From positions 201,001 through 265,000 of the forward strand of contig BSBK01001116.1 of NCBI GenBank assembly GCA_027943335.1: DNA of 64,000 nucleotides. The letters are read 5' to 3'. The stretch is from Chamaecyparis obtusa (Eukaryota; Streptophyta; Pinopsida; Cupressales; Cupressaceae). This document shows, piece after piece, positions 59,517-64,000 of this stretch; position 1 is the first letter of the stretch; the number at the start of each line of letters is the position of its first letter. The position numbers were made by a program, and so were the translations under genes. The notes beneath the pieces are model-generated. The model saw only the letters and a program-made list of their open reading frames with translations, made no database searches and had not been told where the DNA came from.

Positions 59517-59521
59517 ACCTT

Positions 59522-60968
59522 GAACAAATCTCTTTTTTTCTTTCCTTCTTGAAGTCCTTTACAGATACCATTGTCTGGTCTGCAAAATCTTGGTAATTCT
59601 CTTACTGCACGTGATGAACTAATTCTTACCAATCACATCCTTTAGTGCCAAAGCTAATTTTCATCAATATGAGATAGTGAACATCCTTCTGTAACTCCTT
59701 CAAGTTGCTTAATGTTCCTTCTTTTCCTTTTTCCAACTACAATCACTCCTCATGATCTCTTCCAAATCTCACATCCTTCATTCTTGAACGCAACATCATT
59801 TCCATTGCCACACATTTTTCCAACACTCAAAAGACTGTGACACAAGTCCTTCACATAATAAATGTTGTTAGTGTTATGCTTCCCATCAAAAGTAGTAGAA
59901 CCTCTGCCAATAATATATGCTTCCTTATCATCACCAAATCTAGCAGGACCACCATCATATTTCTTAAGTGTTACAAATTTACTTTTATTACCAATCATAT
60001 GGCTAGAACAACCACTATCAATCAACCACTCATTTTTGTTTCTTTTAGCATATGAAGAACTCTAAACATTATCAACTTCTGAGAAAATATTAGAAATATC
60101 AATTCCGTGTATTTCTTCTTCTGCATAAAATAAGCTATCTTTCATTTTTGATTTATCATCTGAAATACTAGCATCTTCATTTACATAGTAAGATTTCTTA
60201 TTGAACTTCTTAAATTTCTTCCTAGGACCCTTTTCCAGACATCTAGAAGCCAAATGACCAATCTTTCCACATCTAAAACATTTAAGAGGTGATACACCTT
60301 TGTATTTTCTAGTACCTTTCTTAAGATTCCTCAGAAATTTCACTTCCATCTCAACTAAATCTTCATCAGCATCTAGATCTTCCTTTGATTTTGTTGCTTT
60401 AAATGCTCTCTCAAATATGCTCTTCTCTTTTTTGAACTTCCTTGATTCTAATGCAATTAGGATTTCAAATAATTGTTCTCTGATAAACTTCTATGGATCA
60501 TATACTTCCTTAATCACTAAGATCTTGTAACTATATCTATCCTGTAATGACATCAATATTTTCTAGTGACATCATCTATGATATTTCCTGGACTTGATTC
60601 TTGACTTCATTGACTATATTTTCAACCATTTGAAAATAGCTCCAAATATCTTTACCTTCTTCCATTTTCAGATTCTCATAGCGATGTTTAGGTGTTAGCT
60701 TTTTATATAACTTAACTCTATCATTACCTTCATAAATCTCTTTTAAATTTTCCCAAACTTCATAAGCAGTCCTCAATGAAATAACTTTAGCTAACTCAAT
60801 TTTAGATAAAGCACAAAAAATTGTATACCTCACTTTATCATTATCCTCATAGGTTTTGATTTCTTCTTGAGTATTAAGTCCAATTGAGGAAACACATACA
60901 TTGTCTCCACATGTTTCAAAGTAGTTTAATTGATAGAAATCATATATCCTCTCATCTTCTATTTCCAT
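59522..60968 (-). pseudogene. Copia gag, zinc knuckle and protease, decayed
   Basis: Gag ORF from ATG 60968 to 60576 with the typical ISLRTAYEVWENLKEIYEG and YKKLTPKHRYENLKMEEG blocks. The next open part (60349-60062) contains the knuckle CFRCGKIGHLASRC. Protease (60025-59750) has the catalytic MIDSGCSSHM and LLSVGKM motifs, then the GAG-pre region runs into the insertion point at 59521. Stops and shifts separate the pieces. Confidence 0.88.
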
Positions 60969-61059
60969 GAACTATAGTCAGATTTATAAAACATAAGAAT
61001 GTTCAGTTTGTGTACCATTGGATCTACCTCAAGCAGTTAAGCTCTCCTCCAAGGAACCA

Positions 61060-61074
61060 TTCTATGATACCAAT
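61060..61074 (-). promoter_or_regulatory. Copia primer binding site
   Basis: On the minus strand attggtatcatagaa, the half-tRNA-iMet type site used by Copia elements, with two mismatches, just inside the LTR end (tattca at 61078-61083). Confidence 0.7.
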
Positions 61075-61077
61075 TAT

Positions 61078-61560
61078 TGAATAGGCTGAATAACTGAGGT
61101 GGGGGGGGGGGGGGGGGGGGGGGGGGTTGAATCGGTTATTCAAAAATACTTTCTTAAACTTTTACTAAAACAATAAATATTTAAACCATTCAAGTAATCA
61201 AGACTAATAAGAAAATGAAAGCACAAAATCATCAACACATAGAACACTAGAATTTACATAGAAACCCAAACTTGGAAAAACCATGAAGAAGCTAATTCTC
61301 ATAAAATGAACATTGGTTAAGGTGATTTTTACAAGGGCTCACTACTAGTTTTTCTCACTGCAGGTTGGCTCACTTTTGACTAGTCTAACTGCCAATAAAA
61401 ATAGGACCATTACCAATACAATTAGGCTCATTTCCAGAATATAAGAAATGATTTTGAATCTACCACTAAAAACACTATTACTAACACATTCCAATATGAA
61501 AAAGATATAAAATTCTATTACCAATTGCACCAGTCCACATGAACATCAACACACAATTAT
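61078..61560 (-). repeat. Copia 5' LTR (outer end approximate)
   Basis: Starts (plus coordinates) tgaataggctgaataactga. It contains the long G tract and, on the minus strand, the Copia LTR motif GGTTTTTCCAAGTTTGGGTT near 61285-61265. The outer boundary is not defined by a second LTR in this window, so the end is an estimate. Confidence 0.5.
61101..61126. repeat. G26 homopolymer
   Basis: 26 consecutive G inside the Copia LTR (C on the element's coding strand). The length may be affected by sequencing error. C-rich runs also occur at the matching position of the plus-strand element (63104-63119). Confidence 0.95.
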
Positions 61561-62600
61561 TTTCTTTTTAGATTCACATTCACTTCCATATTGCTCACAT
61601 AAAATCACCACACAAATAACTGAGATAATTTCTATTGTTATACATCTTGATTCCATCAACCAAGTTGGCCTAAACTAATTTTAAATAGGTCACACCAAAG
61701 AATTCCTATGACATGAAGGAATGAAACATGGACCACCTTTCCCAATACAATATGTATTGTGTATATTAGAATGCTACAACATCTTCATGTTGGCATTGTG
61801 TTGAGTTTGAAAGGTTACAATCATTGGAAGAAATTAGTTTGGTTTCCATTGATGGAAACTAAGTCAATTTAGTCATATATCATAATTGGTGAAGTATAGT
61901 GCAATCAATTAGAAGGATAATTAATCAGTTTTGTAGAAAAATGGTTAAGTCCAGAAGATTAATAGATAGAGAAGTCAACACTATGGTAGTGATTGTGACA
62001 ATCAAAGAATTACAAGGTGAGGTCACATATATAGTATCAACATGGTAAGAATAAAGTGTGGTTCCGACCATAACTCATTTTGTTGATTGATGATAGATAT
62101 TTTGGTGCCACAATCATTCAAACAGACAAGAACACTTATTTTTCTTGACCGTAAGTTGAAAGATGTTAGATCGGTAAGCAACATAGTGATTGTGATGATA
62201 CTTAGTGTTATGATGATGTGTAAAAATGGTGATAGAATCAATGAAGAGTTAATTATGCATTTGAGGATATTATTTTTGGAATATCTAAGGTGGTGCATGA
62301 AAAAGTCAAAATGTGTTTGATTATTTTTGAGAAATATAATGTAGATCTTATTATAAGCCGACACCATGACATGAAATTGTGTTTTGCATTGAGATTATCA
62401 CTTTGGAGGGAAAATATTTAATTCTCATGAAGTCACTACTAGAAATGTATATAAGTGGCATTGCTCATATTGAAGTTGTTGTTGTGTTGTTATTATTGTG
62501 ATATATTCTGAAGCATGTTATGGTTGATTGTGAAATCAACTAGGGTTGTGATTAGAGATCTGATAGAGTCAGATTGGTGAGTAGTTATAGAGAGAAATAA
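61561..62600. other. Unassigned stretch between two Copia-like elements
   Basis: AT-rich sequence with no coding motif. It probably includes the outer ends of the two facing LTRs, which I cannot place by eye. Confidence 0.4.
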
Positions 62601-63140
62601 ATAGATTGGATCTGTCAAGCAGTCATTGCTACATCTAGATTACTCAACTTGTTTTTCCATAGCAGTTACAATAAGCAAATCCCTTAACCGGGTGAATTTT
62701 AACAGGTTCCTATTATAAATCCCTTAACTGGGTAATCTCTTAAACAAAGTTTTGAAATCCTCTAACATTGTAGATCTTATAAATTTTTATTTTACTTATA
62801 ACAAGGTACTAATCACTCCTAATAGGGTGAACCCTCAAAAAAGGGTAATTGTAAGCTCCTGATAGGGAAAACTCATTTACTCTAGTAGTGGGATTGTGGG
62901 TGTCATATAGCCATTGTGGTTTTTCTCTCTAACCAAGGGTTTCCACACAAAAATCATTATGTCATGTGTAATGATTGTGTTGATGTCTAATATTGCTATC
63001 TTATATTTGTTCACTTCAGTTATATGCTTTATTATTTGGAATGTATTAGTAAGTTTAATTAGATCAGTGGTTGAATTGGTTTCAAATTTGTTTGCACTAA
63101 TTCACCCCCCACACCCCCCGCTCAAAGCCTAAGAACTATA
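62600..63140 (+). repeat. Likely 5' LTR (3' portion) of a plus-strand Copia-like element
   Basis: Holds repeated phrases cccttaaccgggtgaa / cccttaactgggtaat and the Copia LTR motif gtggtttttctc...aagggtttccacac (62918-62950). It ends in a C-rich run and ctcaaagcctaagaactataaca before a primer-site-like sequence. The left end is not defined. Confidence 0.55.
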
Positions 63141-63143
63141 ACA

Positions 63144-63156
63144 ATTGGTTTCAAAG
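63144..63156 (+). promoter_or_regulatory. Primer binding site-like sequence, degenerate
   Basis: attggtttcaaag resembles the Copia iMet site attggtatcagag with two changes, at the expected spacing from the LTR end. Confidence 0.6.
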
Positions 63157-63187
63157 AACCAATTCTCTTGTTGATAAGTCTAATAGC

Positions 63188-63977
63188 TTGAGAGAAAGAT
63201 CTATAACTATGGAGAGTTATAGGCATGAAATGAAACTTGAGAATGCACAAAAAATGATCCATGAGCTAAAAGAAAAACTAAATAAATCATTGGCAATAAG
63301 GAGAAAACTTACTGAACAACTGAATGAGAGTCATCACTATATTGAAAAACTATATGAAGGTAGTATGTCTAAATATTATGAAGAAGAAGTTGCAAATTTG
63401 ATGGACAAGAATAAAGGACTTAAAGAAGAAGTGATAAATTTGAAAAGAGAACAAAGTTAATCTATCAAGATGTGTGAAGATCTAGAAGGAAAGAGAATAA
63501 TTGAAAGCACAAGAAAGACTGTTGAGGATTCCCTAAAGGTTAAAGATGAAGAACTTAATAAACTGAGGTGAGAAGTTACCTTATACAAAAATCAGATGCA
63601 CGATGTTGTTGAAGAAAATCTACAAGTCATAAGTGAGACTAAAAGACTTAGAGATGAGAATGCAAAATTGAAGAATGAGGTGCAACCTGAGAAAGAAATC
63701 AATGAGAAAATGAGAAAGTACAGAGAAAGCTCACAAAAGCTTGATGAAAAACTGAATAACCAAAGGATAAAGAATGGTAAACAGTCTTGGTTACATTGGT
63801 CAAGGAACTTTTGAAGTTGGACAGTCATCCAAATCTAAACCTAAGAAGCCATAAGACCTAAAGGAAGAGCTAAGAAATGCAGGTAGGAAACCTAATAGAC
63901 CTACTTGCTATAACTTTGGAAAGCTAGGTCACACTGGAAATGTATGTAGGAGAAAACCTATGAGAAAACCCTAATTT
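63188..63977 (+). pseudogene. Coiled-coil gag-like region with zinc knuckle remnant, runs to window end
   Basis: Open from 63188 (preferred ATG 63209, MESYRHEMK) to 63460, then further open pieces to 63814 after single stops and a shift. The sequence is almost wholly Glu/Lys/Leu-rich and heptad-like (MIHELKEKLNKSL, VANLMDKNKGLKEEVINLK). It is followed near 63904-63950 by CYNFGKLGHTGNVC, a CCHC knuckle whose second Cys is Phe. Copia-type Gag with an extended coiled coil is the best reading. Any protease or pol lies beyond the window. Confidence 0.65.
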
Positions 63978-64000
63978 TTTGTTGGTTATTGATATAATTA

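Larger units (their letters stand above)
53480..61560 (-). mobile_element. Ty1/Copia retrotransposon, minus strand, 3' truncated and interrupted
   Basis: Read leftwards: LTR from 61078 outward; primer site at about 61060-61074 (attggtatcata); gag (60968-60576); CCHC knuckle (about 60270); protease (about 60025); GAG-pre region; then the nested element 55341-59516; integrase (55335-54700); RT with YVDD (53815-53826). RNase H and the 3' LTR are missing beyond about 53480, next to the GA microsatellite. Both nested and point damage make it inactive. The outer end of its 5' LTR is not certain. Confidence 0.85.

Overview
This is AT-rich nuclear DNA of a seed plant with a large, repeat-dominated genome. 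A conifer or other gymnosperm is my best guess, but the sequence does not fix the species. The evidence is nested plant-type LTR retrotransposons (tRNA-iMet primer sites, a chromovirus chromodomain, a Tat-type integrase tail, Copia YVDD reverse transcriptase), short GT-AG introns, a 5S-rRNA-derived repeat, and fragments of eukaryotic genes (NOG1, B3 domain, histone H2B). I see no bacterial operons, phage or CRISPR. No complete ordinary host gene is convincing. The best candidates are a small duplicated promoter plus spliced mini-ORF and an 84-codon ORF at 34118-34372.

Layout, left to right. 676-1240 is a large inverted repeat built from 5S-rRNA-like sequence. 2092-7286 is a Ty3/gypsy chromovirus with both LTRs whose RT/RNase H was deleted, lying in a microsatellite. 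About 7655-12482 and 32873-38438 are two diverged copies of one segment. Each copy begins with the same promoter and exon and runs into a minus-strand LTR element (9832-15569 in copy A). At 15570 a second element, called C here, is inserted; its 5' LTR is itself split by a full-length Tat-like element (15940-27108, TSD GTTAA) with almost identical LTRs. Element C's internal part, with long decayed charged and coiled-coil ORFs, follows from 27988 to about 31650.

Copy B is interrupted at 38439 by sequence that looks like the end of a large DNA transposon, called X here (38439 to about 53135). X carries a decayed plus-strand gene with tiny phase-0 exons, a NOG1 fragment, about 13 copies of a 355-bp satellite, B3 and histone H2B pseudogene fragments, and a decayed minus-strand transposase-like gene. 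Related palindromic motifs occur at both ends. After a GA microsatellite comes a minus-strand Copia element (about 53480-61500). It is split in its integrase region by a pol-less LTR element (55341-59516, TSD ACCTT), whose right LTR contains an 803-805 bp MITE. The window ends in the 5' part of a plus-strand Copia-like element (PBS 63144, gag 63188 onward).

The most interesting items are: the young Tat-like element, which keeps an intact 751-codon ORF but almost no gag or pol and has a recurring stem-loop motif; transposon X with captured gene pieces, and a MITE that shares its terminal sequence; and a block of about 156 identical bases inside the otherwise diverged duplication that covers a TATA-proximal 5' UTR, first exon and splice donor.
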